DNA from: Niebla homalea | Lineage: Eukaryota; Ascomycota; Lecanoromycetes; Lecanorales; Ramalinaceae | Assembly: GCA_019925105.1 (NCBI GenBank) | Contig: JAHGAU010000015.1 | Location: 310,001 to 374,000, forward strand | DNA: 64,000 nt | Reading direction: 5' to 3' | Part shown: in pieces, positions 21,714 through 33,183 of the stretch | Layout: every line of letters starts with the position of its first letter | How positions within the stretch are numbered: position 1 is the first letter of the stretch | Translations under genes and position numbers: made by a program | The notes under the pieces: model-generated | Databases searched by the model: none | What the model saw: only the letters and a program-made list of their open reading frames with translations | What the model was told of the DNA's origin: nothing

Positions 21714-23996
21714 TCATTCATGTTTCGGATCTTGCGCTTTCTCTCGCCGATCGAATCGCAATCGCAACTCCCCCGGGCGCGAAGTGAAACAATCCCTCAT
21801 CTCGCCCGCCACGCTCGTCCCGTCCTCACCGGGCGCGAAGCTGACCGTGAAGTTCGTGAGGAGGAGCGCGGTCACGAGGCGGACCTCGAAGAGGCCGAGA
21901 TGTTTGCCGGGGCAGGAGTGGCGGCCTGATGGGGTTAGCTTTGCCTCGTTTTATTGATTTTTGTTTTGGATTTGGTATTGTTTTTGGGTGGGGATGGGGA
22001 ACTTGGCGTTGGCTATTTTCGATGGGGGGAGGCGGGATGGGGGACAGGGAGTAAGCCGGTGAGTGATGGAGGAGCGAGAGAGAAAGGAAAGAAGAACTGA
22101 CCAAGACCAAAAGGATTGAAGGCACGGATATCCTTGACCATTTCCCGTTGGGAGAGCCAGCGCTCCGGGAGGAATTGATTGGGCAATTCGAAGCAGCTTT
22201 GCACTAATGTCGATGGAGATTGTGTTTACGGATCAGCAAAGATTCTGGGTGTGAATCCCTTTGGGGGAAAAGGGAAAGTAGAAGAGATGAAAACCTACAA
22301 CGGCCGATGGTGTGACGAGGGGCAACTATGGTCGTCTCGGGCGGGATATAGCGACCGGCGACATGGACACCACTGGCTGTGGTCATGCGTATGCCGTTCG
22401 TTGGGATCACGGGATAGAGGCGCATAGTCTCATTGATGACGGCATTGAGATAGGGAAGGTCCTTCAGCTTTTCTCGGTCCGTCTCCCATTTCTGGGACGC
22501 GAGTTCTTGGTAAAGGACGTCTCGTTTCTCTGGGTTCTCTGCCAGCTCCTTAAAAAGGAAGATGAGGGTTGAGGCAACGGCATGACTGGAGCGAAAGATG
22601 TTGAGCACAACACATTCCCTGCGATTTGGGAGCAAGGCTTAGAAGACTCACCTGCCAGCGATCATCATGGCAACGGCATCACCAAAGAGATTGTCCATGT
22701 CGAGTTTTGGCTTTCCCGGACTGTCTACCTTTGCGGCTTCCATCAACCAGTGAGATGCCTGCGGTGATGATTCAGTAGTGTGTTAGTACTTATCAGTGGA
22801 ATATATGGGCTCTTACATCAACACCCTCATTATTGGTCTCCATCCGCTCGGTCATTGTCTCGGAGCACCAAGCAATCATAGCCTTCCAAGACTTGGTTGC
22901 TCCTGGAAGACCGAGCAGTATTTGCGCCAGCCAGGGTGCGGGTGATAGAAGACCAATGATGTCCAAACCGTCCTTCAGGAGTATGAGCGCATGGTGCAGG
23001 TGGCCCGTAGCCAACGTTTCGAAAGACTTGTTGAATGCTAGAGATCCAATCACGTCGAAGCTGAAGAAGGAGAACCAGTCCGTGGCATTGATTGCCGTTC
23101 CATGAGACCGTTGAAATGCTTGAACAAGCAGCGTTGCACAGTTCAGAATCTTCTCCTCTTCATGATTGTTGGCTGTTCACTGCGTTAGACGCAAAGTCCT
23201 ACACTTGGAAATGAACGTGAGCTCTCCCACCTGTGATTTTTAAGGCTTGGTCCCATTTCCTTCGACGTGGCACATATGCAGTCTTTTCTCTAATGGAGTT
23301 CAGAGCGACGAGAGGATACAGCATGTCATACCAAACCCCCTTCTTGCACATGGTTCCAGGACCATCAATGACTTGAAACACCCCGGGATGATAAATTGTC
23401 AGTTCTGAAGGGCCTACATGTTGTCAGTAATTGGGGTTGCCAACTGTCCAGAACAAGCTTGATGACTGACCAGTGCGAACAAAGTCTCCATACTTGTCGT
23501 AGAGCGTGTCAAGATAGAGATGATTCTGGGATCCCCGGACCTTGAATACATGCCAAAGCTTTGAGATGCGATTGCCCAGTGGACCTTCGAAAGATCGAAG
23601 GGGGTGGAAAATCAGACGGTAGATGGTCATACTGGTGAACAATGCAATCACAAAAGAGCCGAGTAGCAAGATGACGTTCTTCGAAGCATTCTGCATACCG
23701 ATCGCCACGGCACTGAGGGAGATGAGGATATATGTGGAGACACCCAGTCTCAGTATGAGTGGCGCTTGAATGTGGTGTTCTCCTCTGATAAAGAAAGTAT
23801 TATGTGCGAGCAAACCAGCAGCGGCACCCGCTCCTATCACGCTGAGCTCTGCAGACATGGCTTTTGTTACTATTGAATTATTGCCTGCAAGCTTATCGAA
23901 TTGGGAATACAAGTATGCACTGGCTGGTGGTATATTCTGTTCCAGGTGTCCAGTCGTCGCCGTGTTGTTGTTGAGAGTGCCTGCAAGCTCAGACAA
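21714..23996 (-). CDS. Cytochrome P450 monooxygenase (membrane bound)
   Basis: Seven exons: 23996-23471, 23413-23231, 23172-22817, 22758-22652, 22585-22299, 22203-22102 and 21925-21714; 590 residues. All introns are GT..AG and the phase closes. The N-terminus has several hydrophobic segments (residues about 45-125) before the proline-hinge region LIFHPLRSFEGPLG. The I-helix reads AVAMMIAGSHAVAS, with Ser-His in place of the usual Asp-Thr. The K-helix ExxR is NETMRLYP. The haem loop FGLGRHSCPG (Cys525) is rebuilt only when the 176-nt last intron is removed. The N-terminal layout resembles the P450 group often labelled tryprostatin B 6-hydroxylase-like, but the substrate is unknown. It is the leftmost candidate member of the biosynthetic cluster, 1.5 kb from the UbiA gene. 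Confidence 0.88.
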
Positions 23997-25464
23997 TAAG
24001 TGAAGCTGGCAGCAAGGTCGTACAAGAGCTAAGTCATACGAAAGATAGAGCTAGATTCACGTAATCTGCGCTTGATGGAAGAACTTTGATCTTGGGGCTG
24101 AAAGATTTGACATTTGTTTCCTTAGCGATACGTCATGAAGACACAAACGGTATGTCGAAGAGAAGGATCTACTCCAGACGCAGGCGGTTAGTGCTAATAT
24201 CATGAGCCCGGTGATCGCGCAAGTTTATGTGAGTCCGTGCCGCTCCCTCTGCAATAGTGTTCGCAAGACAACACCCTTCCGACATGCGTAGGCACTGCAG
24301 GCATCTTGAAATTGTGAGGTTTGACAGCTGGAACACCGCAACTCGCAAGTCTCATCCGGTCTTACAGCCGCTCACGCTTTCGCTGGACGTATTGCCACAT
24401 CACCGCCACCACGACCCTGTCAGAACGCCACACCCAACACGCTACCCTGCAATCAAAAAGTCGATAAAACACCATTGTAAGATTTTGCAAAAGGTAAACC
24501 CCCTCCGCCGGTGCGGAGAGAGGTTACCTTCGGGAATGGTTAACCCTTTCGTATACGTATGTGGTCCCAGGCGGAATTGAACCCATCACCTTGTCGTACG
24601 GGATACCCTTTTTTAGGGTGAGTCACTCGCAAGCTCTTGACCACTTGACCAGTCCGGGGGGGGTTGCCGGGGGGAATCCGTGTCAACAGTCAGAGGGGCT
24701 TGCGCTACCACAGTGCAATTAGATCATTATTATTATATATATATATTTAGCTAGTAGGAGTCTGATTTGCATACAGTCGAGTCATATCAACGTGACGGCT
24801 TTGCACCATTTCTCGGCACGCCTAGACCACGAGAAAGACTAGCGTCTGTCCAGCTCATCATTCATGGGCACAGCACACCTCCTCTTGGGCTAAAATTTTT
24901 TCCTTCAGATTGTAATACACGAAGCATCTGAGGGACCTGCCTATCTAGGCTAACGGCCACCAGTGGAATTTTATGTACTACGCCGCTGCCATCAGCGACC
25001 TTCGATTGATACTGCGCCACTGCAACCGGCTTTGCGATCTCGCAAGCTACCACCTGATTGGGAACTCAATCAAATCAGTTTCAATCGCTGAAGCGTTGCC
25101 CAACGAATGCCGGGACATCAGTCCGCATCCTCGATTTCCCAGCGCTTTCTACTAAATTACAGACTGTATTTGAAGGTCTGAGCAACTGAAACAGTGAGCG
25201 AGATGCAAGATGTTGAGCTACAAGAGTACCAATACCAACCTTTCATCCTCTATTTCGCTGAAATTGCAATTGGTGGCGGTGGTATGACTTTTGGGTCGCC
25301 GCTCGTATTGACAATCTGCTTAAAATGGTTTAAGTCTAGCATGATGCCTGTTCAGATTTGCCCATCAATCAACAGGATATTTTGCAACATTATCTTGTCT
25401 GCTGCGCATCGCCTCATTCTCAATCGAAGTAGGACCAGGCTGTCTAGCCGTGCCATCGTTGGAT
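23997..25464. other. Intergenic with a tRNA-like fragment
   Basis: A 1.47-kb gap between the P450 start and the UbiA stop. It contains the SINE-like fragment listed separately and an AT-rich stretch with a short TA repeat at about 24730-24752. No coding gene is seen. Confidence 0.5.
24560..24660 (-). mobile_element. tRNA-derived (SINE-like) fragment
   Basis: On the minus strand the sequence reads like a degenerate tRNA. TGGTCAAGTGG (24641-24651) matches the Pol III A box TRGYNNARNNG at every position, and GTTCAATTC (24574-24582) matches the B box GWTCRANNC at every position, about 60 nt apart. The arms around the B box and the two candidate acceptor ends do not base-pair, so it is not a working tRNA gene. 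Intact internal promoter boxes with lost tRNA folding are typical of the head of a SINE. The body would continue to lower coordinates (about 24440-24560), but I cannot define its end or any target-site duplication. Confidence 0.4.
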
Positions 25465-26406
25465 CTAGAGCTTGATGATATCTTCTGCCTTTAAATGTGT
25501 CCTGATGGCATATAAAACATCCAAGGATTCCAATTTATCCAAAAGGGGTATCATATAGATGACCATGATCCAAAGATTCCATAGTCTGAATGATATCTTG
25601 TCATCTGCTTGGCCTATCAAGTTGATGGTCCTGACGGCAATCAGCATGCTCAAGGACAGGGGCAAGGTGTAACCGCCCCAGCCAGTCCGCCAAAAGGTGG
25701 GCGCGACGATTGACCATAAAGGTAAGAGTAGCGCGATAGTCCGGCGAGCAGATCGATCTCCGATGAGAAGAGGTAATGTAATCCTCCCTCGAGCCGCATC
25801 TCCCTCTTGATCTTGGATATCTTGCATTTGGACTGTTGAAAATACAATCAACCCAATCAGCAGAAACCATTGCAGTGCGACCACGCTCATTTGCGCTTCG
25901 GATCCAACAGCGACTTCGCTTGCTCCATATACGAAACTGATGTATCCCGCCGCGTTAATGAGATTGCGGATCCCGCAGGTCTCGGCCCCGTTCTTGTTGT
26001 TGTACCACCAACCGAGTACCATGAGAGCAACACAAGACTTCGTTCCATTTGTGAGCAGGCTGATTCCAAACGCCAAGGCATAAGACACCAGCATCAACGA
26101 TTTCGCTTTGGCTGGCGTTATCCGTTTGGAGGGTAGAGGGCGCCATGGCTTGTTCAAAAGGTCCTCTTGAACGGCTTGAGCATGTCTTTGATTAGAGATG
26201 TTGAACGGGAGCAGGTTGATCCACGTCCAGAGAAGAACGAGTGGCGCTCGTCGAAGGACCAGAAGCGTTGGAGGCGCTTGTTCTTGAGCTAAAGGGACGA
26301 AAGATCCTACAATCCCAAAGAAGCTACTCGGAATCACAATTGTCTTGAAATCGCTTGCTGTGAATAAGAAAAGCGTGTGTAAGTGGTATAGCCCTTTCGA
26401 AATCAT
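25465..26406 (-). CDS. UbiA-family membrane enzyme (prenyltransferase or terpene cyclase)
   Basis: A single exon, 313 residues from ATG 26406. The frame is open further up to 26595, but a TATA-like element at 26551-26560 makes ATG 26406 the first ATG of the likely transcript. The protein is strongly hydrophobic with about eight or nine membrane segments. The second aspartate motif is canonical (DIQDQEGDAARGRITLP; Asp196, Asp199, Asp203). The first is not: instead of NDxxDxxxD it reads NQRHAQAVQEDLLNKPWRP, keeping one Asp (82) ahead of the conserved NKPWRP. UbiA enzymes bind prenyl diphosphates through Mg2+ at these two sites and either prenylate an acceptor or, in some fungal members such as fumagillin Fma-TC, cyclise farnesyl diphosphate. 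The nearby PKS is highly reducing and offers no aromatic acceptor, which favours a cyclase, but sequence alone does not decide. Confidence 0.85.
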   Translation of the reverse strand: MISKGLYHLHTLFLFTASDFKTIVIPSSFFGIVGSFVPLAQEQAPPTLLVLRRAPLVLLWTWINLLPFNISNQRHAQAVQEDLLNKPWRPLPSKRITPAKAKSLMLVSYALAFGISLLTNGTKSCVALMVLGWWYNNKNGAETCGIRNLINAAGYISFVYGASEVAVGSEAQMSVVALQWFLLIGLIVFSTVQMQDIQDQEGDAARGRITLPLLIGDRSARRTIALLLPLWSIVAPTFWRTGWGGYTLPLSLSMLIAVRTINLIGQADDKISFRLWNLWIMVIYMIPLLDKLESLDVLYAIRTHLKAEDIIKL

Positions 26407-26550
26407 ACTTGAGAGTAAGAAACAACGCTGTGGGTGTATTTTCAAGAAGACTGTTGTCGAAATCTTCCTTAGTGACAGAACGATCAACGAAGCCTTGTCA
26501 GGCACTGCACAAGGGTAGGAGCTTGAGGGAAATGATGGCTGTGCCGACCG

Positions 26551-26560
26551 TTTATAAACC
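26551..26560 (-). promoter_or_regulatory. TATA-like element upstream of the UbiA gene
   Basis: The minus strand reads GGTTTATAAA here, about 145 nt before ATG 26406. No other ATG lies between a start site about 30 nt downstream of it and 26406, so it supports the shorter start for the UbiA protein. Confidence 0.45.
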
Positions 26561-27030
26561 GAGTACCTCACCCACCCTGTACCATATAGTAACAAGATTC
26601 GGGACAGTGGCCAGTGAGGTATCTGTCAGGGTCCGGAGCTGTGTGTTATGATTGGTAAGGTTTGTATTCGATCAAGGTCTAAGTACAAGACGAAGTACAA
26701 GGGGAAAGAAGAGAGCTGGGAGGGAAGGCCATCATATACCCCGTCCGTGACACCTTCGTCCCGTGTTATAAGCCCATAGGTCGGGCTTATGGTCGCGTGC
26801 TGAGTGGGTAAAGGTAGTAACATGACGCCGGCGATGTTAGGGTATTCATCGTGTTGAGGTGTTATTTGCTTGGTTTCAGAGCTGGTACCTAATCCCTGAC
26901 AGTATCTCACCTGAATGTATTTATATGGTCGCTTGTCGAATCGACATTCTGGCTGAACGATATAACACATGCCTTAGATGCAGAAAATTTGCAGTATAGC
27001 TAAGCTGAGTTCAGTTCACTTGGGAACCAG

Positions 27031-27115
27031 CTTATTTGCGAGTCCAGCTTATTTGCGAGTCCAGCTTACTTGCGAGTCCAGCTTACTTGCGAGTCTAGCG
27101 AACTTGCGAGTTTAG
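27031..27115. repeat. 17-bp tandem array, five units
   Basis: Five head-to-tail units close to cttacttgcgagtccag start at 27031, 27048, 27065, 27082 and 27099. The first four differ from one another at only one or two positions; the fifth is more diverged. A partial, older unit precedes them. Degenerate units of the same length stand at the start of repeat copy B (49599-49664). Confidence 0.85.
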
Positions 27116-27628
27116 CTACTTTGGAACTTCAACGGATAACGCAGCAGTAGAAATGAAGTTGGTACATGTCTCGACGCTTCCACGGAACCTGGCGGTTGGA
27201 CGAGAGGCGAATGATAAGTCCTCGCAAGGTATGCACCCAGTACCCAAAAAGTCTTGGCCTCCGAAGCAGCTCGCAAAAGATGGAGAGATGCTATTGGTTG
27301 TACTCCTCTAGCCGCAGCGACCCTGCTTCTCGGTTGTATTGAAGGTATGCGGTCTGATCTAAGGGTTGGGGATAAGGCTCGACACAACCATTAGTCTTCA
27401 CCCTTGTGTCTAGCATACTGTTGACCTCAAATCATGACCAAATGGTAGAGCTCAAAAGAACGTTGTGCAGGACCCCAGCTACAATGGACGTTTAATGACC
27501 CAGCGAATTTCTTTATCTTTGACTTAGTTGAGGATGGTCGAAAGGAGGTATCGATTATTGGTCCACCTACTTCAGTCCCGTCCTTATCCTTGTCGGCGTT
27601 GTTAAGACATAGCCTTGAACGGGCTCTC
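27031..27628. repeat. Direct repeat, copy A
   Basis: About 600 bp, made of the 17-bp array followed by about 513 bp of unique-looking sequence. It aligns collinearly and in the same orientation with 49598-50181. Shared blocks lie in the same order: an ATGATAAGTC block, a GTATGCA-CCAGT block, a GGTAGAGCTCAAA block, a GGTC-A-CTACTTCAG block and an AGACA-AGCC-GAAC block. No long frame, terminal inverted repeats or transposase motif is seen. It could be the remnant of a non-autonomous element or of a duplicated non-coding segment. Confidence 0.8.
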
Positions 27629-29054
27629 CTGCAAAAGCAGTAAAAAGCTACCCGCCAAACTACTGGACGAACTGGGTGATATGGACACCACGGTCTACGG
27701 TCCTAGGCCACAGTCTGGACTCGCCACGTAGAAGGGTATGTCATAATGTGCTGATTTCCTCTTACATTGTGTAAGTCCAATGCCGACGAAGAGGCCCTCT
27801 CTAATGCTCTTGAGTCTTATTTTTAAAAAAAATTGCCCCTTGGGGCGTTGGGAATGATTCCCGACCATGTCGATCAATTGGGCTTGCTATGGCGAACATG
27901 CTCTTAAGATGCCAGTGACAGAAGGTTAGCTAAGCCTCGGCGGGGTTCGTTCTTCCTACTCTTCCACTGGCGCGGAGCTTTCTTACTTGTGTGACAGTAA
28001 CGGAAATATGTCATGCCATCAATCAGCTCTGTATGGATTTCGGAAAGCTAATGGAACAATGGTACTATTGAAGGAAAGACACTTCTTCATCTACTTTCCG
28101 AGCTCGACCTCCATGCTCAATATTGAGCATGGAAAGCGTCCCAAGGATCCGTAATACCTTGATCCGTATATCCTTCAGTATGTCCAAACTCGAAAGTCCT
28201 TGGTTAGCTAAATAGGAGAGATTCGGTCTAACCACTCTGCGCCATTGCGAGTACTGACAACTGCAATGCTTCCCCTTGGGCGTGGGAGAATGCTTGTGCT
28301 AGGACTTTTGATCATTCGAGACAATTTTGAACAGCCTCCTTTGAGGATCAAGGTCGATGACTGTTTCGAAAATTTTAACCAAGAGTGAGCATTCTCCTGG
28401 CCAACAGTGATTGCAACAGCGCCTTACATCTGAATAGTTGCGGGGAGGGACCTAAGACGAGCCTGGCAAAGTTTAATGCTGCGTGAGTGAGGGCCAATGA
28501 TGGCCGGGTTGAGTCATTCTATCCCTGGAGCGGACAAGGTCTGCGGGAACGGAATATGGAATTTTGAGATAGGGAGGGACGGGACTACTAAGAATTTGGA
28601 AAGAATGACGATCATTTGTATTTTCGCTCATCAATGATGCAGTTCGATACTGTCACTGGAAATCCAAGGCAAGCATTTTCATTTCAACGTCTGTAGATGT
28701 GCGCGGGCATGGGTACGTTGCTATCTTTCGACCATGAGCGAACCACCCCTGGGCCAAAAAGGATGCAGTGATGTTTTGTTGTTGATAAGACTCTCACTAT
28801 CTTTTAACTCATGGGCTCAACGGTCTGTTTTTCACGCGAGATACCTGTCTGACTGGAGAGTCTGAAACCTCCAGATGGACACCGATGCTGTAGATGGTAT
28901 AGACCAGAAGAATACTTGCTTTTGAGACTCGGCGACATGTCCCCCAACCATTCCGCCATGGGTGCCAGCCACGACGCATATTAATGATGCTCTTCACAAC
29001 CTACCATGATACACTTACGAGATAATAGTACATTGATGCAACCAGTCCCTAGTC

Positions 29055-30923
29055 TTAATCATCTCTCGCATAGGGACTTCGTTTCCTTAATGCAGGCCCG
29101 TAATATCTCAGGAGGATGGGTGCTGGAATGCCTACAAATATGGCAATGAATGCCAAAAGAGTATTACCCCACCCGAAGCCAAGGTTGGAATACCTGGTCA
29201 GGTTTATCAGTGTTTGGGGAGTTTGGCGGAGGGGAATTTGGCTGAAGCTGAGACTGAATGAAAAGGTAGGTATTGCACTTACAAGCTGGGTGCAGCCAGA
29301 GGCAACGCAAAAGCTACTATGCTTCTCAAGACAATGACTGCCGCCATTGCGCTTGCTGCGAATTTGAGGTAAGTGTCGATCATGTAGCCAATGACGCAAA
29401 GCAGTTCCAAGACGGTACCAGCGCCAAAGATAGCTGCGCCTATGTTTCTGCAACGAGAGTCAGTCTCGAACGTTGACTGCTGAAACATGCTGGGCCAGAC
29501 GGGGGAAGTGATGTTCCGATGGCTTTGCATCAGACAAAAGGGCAAAAGAAAAAGGTTAAAAGGAAAAGACTTACGGCATGATCCAATGCAAGTTGGACCT
29601 CGCGCTCCACCCATACCAGAAAAGTCCTACCGGTACAAGACAAGCTCCTATCAGCAGAACGGGAAGACGGAACTCAGGACGACTCTGTCCACCATTTTCC
29701 TTGCACAGCTTAGTGTAGTAAGTATCAGCAAGACGCGTTCCAATCTGGGAAGCTACACCCATCCCAACAAATAGGGAAATATAGTTGAGAGATCCGACGG
29801 AGACCGACTCCCCATAAGTCCCAGTCCACACATTTGGGAAGGTAGCGATAAGCAGATAAAGGATGCCATAGAGGTAGGCGCAGTATAAACTCCAGACTTG
29901 GACGATAGGCTGGGTACCGAGTAGTACAAACGGTCTGACAAGGCTGGTGCGCAGCAATTGCCCAAGGGACACGCTGTCGTGCATGGTGTAGAGGTCGTGA
30001 TTTTTGGCCGTCTTTCTCAGTCGCTGGCATTTCCTTTGGAGAAGGACTGGAGCGTAGGTTTCGCGGAAGAAGGGGAAGCCGAGGACCTGGACAGCGGCCC
30101 CAGCAATTGAGACAACGTAAAAGCACCATCTCCACGACGTGTATTGAACAAGGAAGCCACCCGCGATTGGGCCTACAACAACCCCAACAAGGGGCGCCAG
30201 TGTATAGACTGCAATCGCTTGTCCTCGCTCGTGAGGCCGAAACAAGTCGGCGTTTATACCGCTTCCGATCTGAAGCAAGAGGCGTCGGTACTGAAATCTT
30301 GACGGATTTACGTGGGAGAAGGATGACACATTGACTTACAGCAAAAGGACCTGCTCCGCCCAAACCGGCGAGAAAGCGAAACACCACTAGTTGGTTTTGA
30401 GTTTTTGCAGCGCCGCAAGCTGTATTGAAGATGATATAAAACACATTAGCGGATTGGAGGATAAACGATCTGCCAAACACCTCGGACAGCGGAGCCGTAA
30501 TCAATGGTATCACTGCTGTTCCCAAGAGGAAGATTGTCAAAGACAAGACAGCCAGCAACGATGATCGAAAATGGAGATCCTGTTGGATAGCGTTCAAGGC
30601 GGGAGCCATGGTGGCCGAGCTCATTGAAGAGAGAAAGTTGAACAGCGACATGGGTAAAAGGGTGGTCCACTTGCGACGGGTGGGCCAATTCTTGGGATCC
30701 TCTGGATCCTGCGTACCCTCCCATACGACCTGTCCCATCGGTACGTCAGCGAAAAATGGCACTTGCGCAAAATATTCTTCCACCGTTCGAGCGAATCAGC
30801 GCCTACCAAGTTTGGATCCGATGAGGCCACGTTCAGAACAGCTTTTGGGGCTGCCTGATGTGGCAGAACAGGAGCCGACCGATCCATTGGTACAGAATCG
30901 CTGTTGACTTCTTTGCTTGCCAT
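29055..30923 (-). CDS. MFS transporter (DHA1-like multidrug/product exporter)
   Basis: Five exons: 30923-30807, 30729-30340, 30269-29575, 29447-29283 and 29193-29055; 501 residues. The first intron (30730-30806, branch GCTGAC) joins SSDPNL to VVWEGTQDPEDPKNWP, the typical N-terminal entry of fungal drug:H+ antiporters, so ATG 30923 is preferred over the internal ATG at 30783. Twelve hydrophobic segments are expected. Family blocks include LTAPLSEVFGR-like loop sequence (ITAPLSEVFGRSF), FRFLAGLGGAGPFA joined to IGSGINADLF, GPIAGGFLVQYTSWRWCFYV, and GWGNTLLAFIA near the end. Within the cluster it is the obvious candidate for export of, or self-protection from, the metabolite. It is divergent from the CYP52-like P450, with 545 bp between the start codons. 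Confidence 0.9.
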
Positions 30924-31468
30924 GGGAGCACTGGCAATAGATGAGGGAGATGGGCTGGTAAAGGTTGGTCAATTTTATCAGTGTTGCTATAATCCTTTCC
31001 TCTTTCAATTACTACTTATGGAGGGGACTCTTGAAGTCTCATTAATTCAGGAAGTTGGTGTACATGCAGGTCTGAAACGTTGGCTCTATACAAGTTATGG
31101 ATGACACCGCTGTGGAGGTGAAGGAAGGATTGTGAGGTAAGGTGAAGAAGGAAAGGGGGAGAAATGCAATCTGTACTGGATCCATGGCGGTGAAATTCCG
31201 TTGTCTGACCGTATTTGACCCTGCATCATGCATGTCGGCATTCGGCCTCTACGGGCTTCTCCAGCGCCGATCGATGCAAGTATTCATTATTTTATTACCT
31301 GAATTACCTCCCACAATTCTTGAATCAAATAGCAGGAGATGATAAAATCCAATTGGAAATCCCTCTCCCTCCTCTTTTCTGAAATTTTAAGAGCATCTAG
31401 GTCCTGTTCGCAGAGGATCAACCCCTTTTTATAGAACGAAGATATCAATTTTGCTCGTCTCAAACACC
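30924..31468. promoter_or_regulatory. Divergent promoter, MFS transporter and CYP52-like P450
   Basis: 545 bp between start codons 30923 (minus) and 31469 (plus), so the two genes may be co-regulated. A TTTATAG element at about 31427-31434 faces the P450 but is only about 35 nt from its ATG. I do not see a convincing binding motif for a cluster-specific regulator. Confidence 0.5.
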
Positions 31469-33183
31469 ATGTTGCCCCTTCTTTTCTTCATCCTCCTTCC
31501 GCCTGCGATTTGGTATTTCGCTACCGGCCTTAAAAGATGGTTCACGTCCAGAAAATACCATAGGACTCATGGCACGGAGCCTCCGGTGAAGCTGAGTAAA
31601 GTCTTTCCACCGCAGGGCGGTAGCTTCTATACCGAAACCATGCAGGCTTTCAGAGAACACCGCCTTCTCGAGCTCATACATCGAAGGCATGAAGCTGCAG
31701 GATATACCTATCAGACCATAACCTTGGGTAGTCGCGTGATTAACACTTCTGAACCCGAAAACATCAAGGCCATCCTTGCCACCAGCTTCGAAGACTATTC
31801 GATGGGCAACCGCATGGCCGCTGTTGGCCCATTCCTTGGCCCTGGCGTCTTCACTAATGATTTCAAGGATTGGGAACTTTCGCGAGCATTGACCCGCCCC
31901 AACTTTGTCAAGGCTCAAATCTCTAACTTGGGCCTTTTCGAGAAGTACATTCAGCAGCTCCTTGCTCACATCCCCAAAGATGGTAAGACGGTCGAATTGC
32001 AAGAACTGTTCTACAAGCTCTCCTGTCAGTCTCCTCTCAATCGCTTTCCATTCAGAAGCACACCCTATTGATCTTCTCAGTCGATATATCGAGCAAGCTG
32101 GTCTTTGGTCAATCAGTACAGTCGTTTAGTGCACCTGAGGACTCAGAACAAGCACGCTTCGCGGCTGCATATGACTTCGCCAGCGCCAAAGTTGTTCGTC
32201 GCCTACAGTTGGGCTTCTTTCTCCGCTTCTACTATAGCAAGGACTTCAACAATGCTTGCAAGATCGTTCATAACTTTGCCGACAAGATTATTGCTAAGGC
32301 CTTGACTGAACGGCAGACCCGAGATCTGACAGGTGGTAAGGAGATGCTCGACAAGGAAAGCGAAAGCAAAGAACAATACAATTTCTTGCAGGGGCTTTTG
32401 GACTCCATGACAGACCCCATTCGCCTAAGGTCTGAGCTACTCAATATTCTTCAGGCAGGCCGGGACACCACTGCGGCTCTACTCAGTCATATATTCTGGC
32501 TTCTCGCTCGTAGAAAGGATGTATGGGATAGATTGGAGACTGAGGTCTTGGAATTGAACGGCAGCCCCCCCAGATATGAGCAACTGAGAAATATGACATA
32601 TCTACGCTACGTCTTGAACGAGAGTAAGTGATCCTTACTACCCAAGTATGCTGTGGAGATTGTCTTCTGACATCACATCATAAAGCACTGCGTCTCTACC
32701 CTGTTGCCCCTCTCAATAGTCGCACTGCTGTCAGAGATACGATATTGCCAACTGGAGGCGGCATAGACCACAAGTCGCCCATGTTCATCCCGAAGGGACA
32801 AAAGTAGGTGATTGCTCTTCTCTTCATAACCGACCTCTTTTCGGAGCTGAAATAAACTCGATTCGTCCAGATTATCTTACCCTCAGTACGCCATGCATCG
32901 TCGAAAAGACATTTACGGACCTGATGCCGATGAGTTCCGCCCCGAGCGGTGGGCGGATCCAAATCTCCGCCCTGGCTGGGGCTACATACCCTTCAGTGGA
33001 GGACCACGAATTTGCGTCGGGCAGCAGTTTGCATTGACTGAAGCGGGCTACACTGTCGTTCGTCTCATGCAGGTTTTCAAGGCCGTGGAGCAACGCGATC
33101 ACACGCCCTATCAGGAGTGCGTCAGGATTACACTCAGCATACTGAATGGCGTGAAAGTTGCCTTGATTCCGAGGGACGGATGA
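31469..33183 (+). CDS. Cytochrome P450, CYP52-like
   Basis: Four exons: 31469-32024, 32081-32623, 32686-32803 and 32871-33183; 509 residues, phases closing. A signal-anchor helix ([15 protein letters not shown]) opens the protein. The body carries [18 protein letters not shown] (C-helix), an I-helix [14 protein letters not shown] with the canonical acid-alcohol pair, the K-helix NETLRLYP (formed across intron 2), [19 protein letters not shown] and the haem loop [11 protein letters not shown] (Cys454). These match the CYP52/fatty-acid and alkane omega-hydroxylase group of fungi. In the cluster it could oxidise the terminal carbon of the polyketide chain; that is inference. Its 3' end faces the alpha/beta hydrolase gene, 196 bp away. 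Confidence 0.9.

Larger units (their letters stand above)
26561..29054. other. Gene-free region containing repeat copy A
   Basis: About 2.5 kb between the UbiA promoter and the MFS stop codon. It holds the 17-bp tandem array and repeat copy A (listed separately). The remainder (27630-29054) shows only short frames with no family motif and may be decayed sequence. It separates the UbiA/P450 pair from the rest of the cluster. Confidence 0.5.

Noticed and set aside
24560..24660. Functional tRNA gene
   Set aside because: The A and B boxes match, but the acceptor, T-arm and anticodon stems do not pair.
26407..26595. Upstream extension of the UbiA reading frame to an ATG at 26595
   Set aside because: A TATA-like element lies inside the extension and the added 63 residues are not membrane-like or family-like; the first ATG after the likely transcription start is 26406.
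30621..30783. ATG 30783 as the MFS start
   Set aside because: An intron with a good branch site joins an upstream exon starting at 30923 in frame and gives the typical N-terminal DP-x-D-P-x-N-W entry; the 30783 start reads through that intron.
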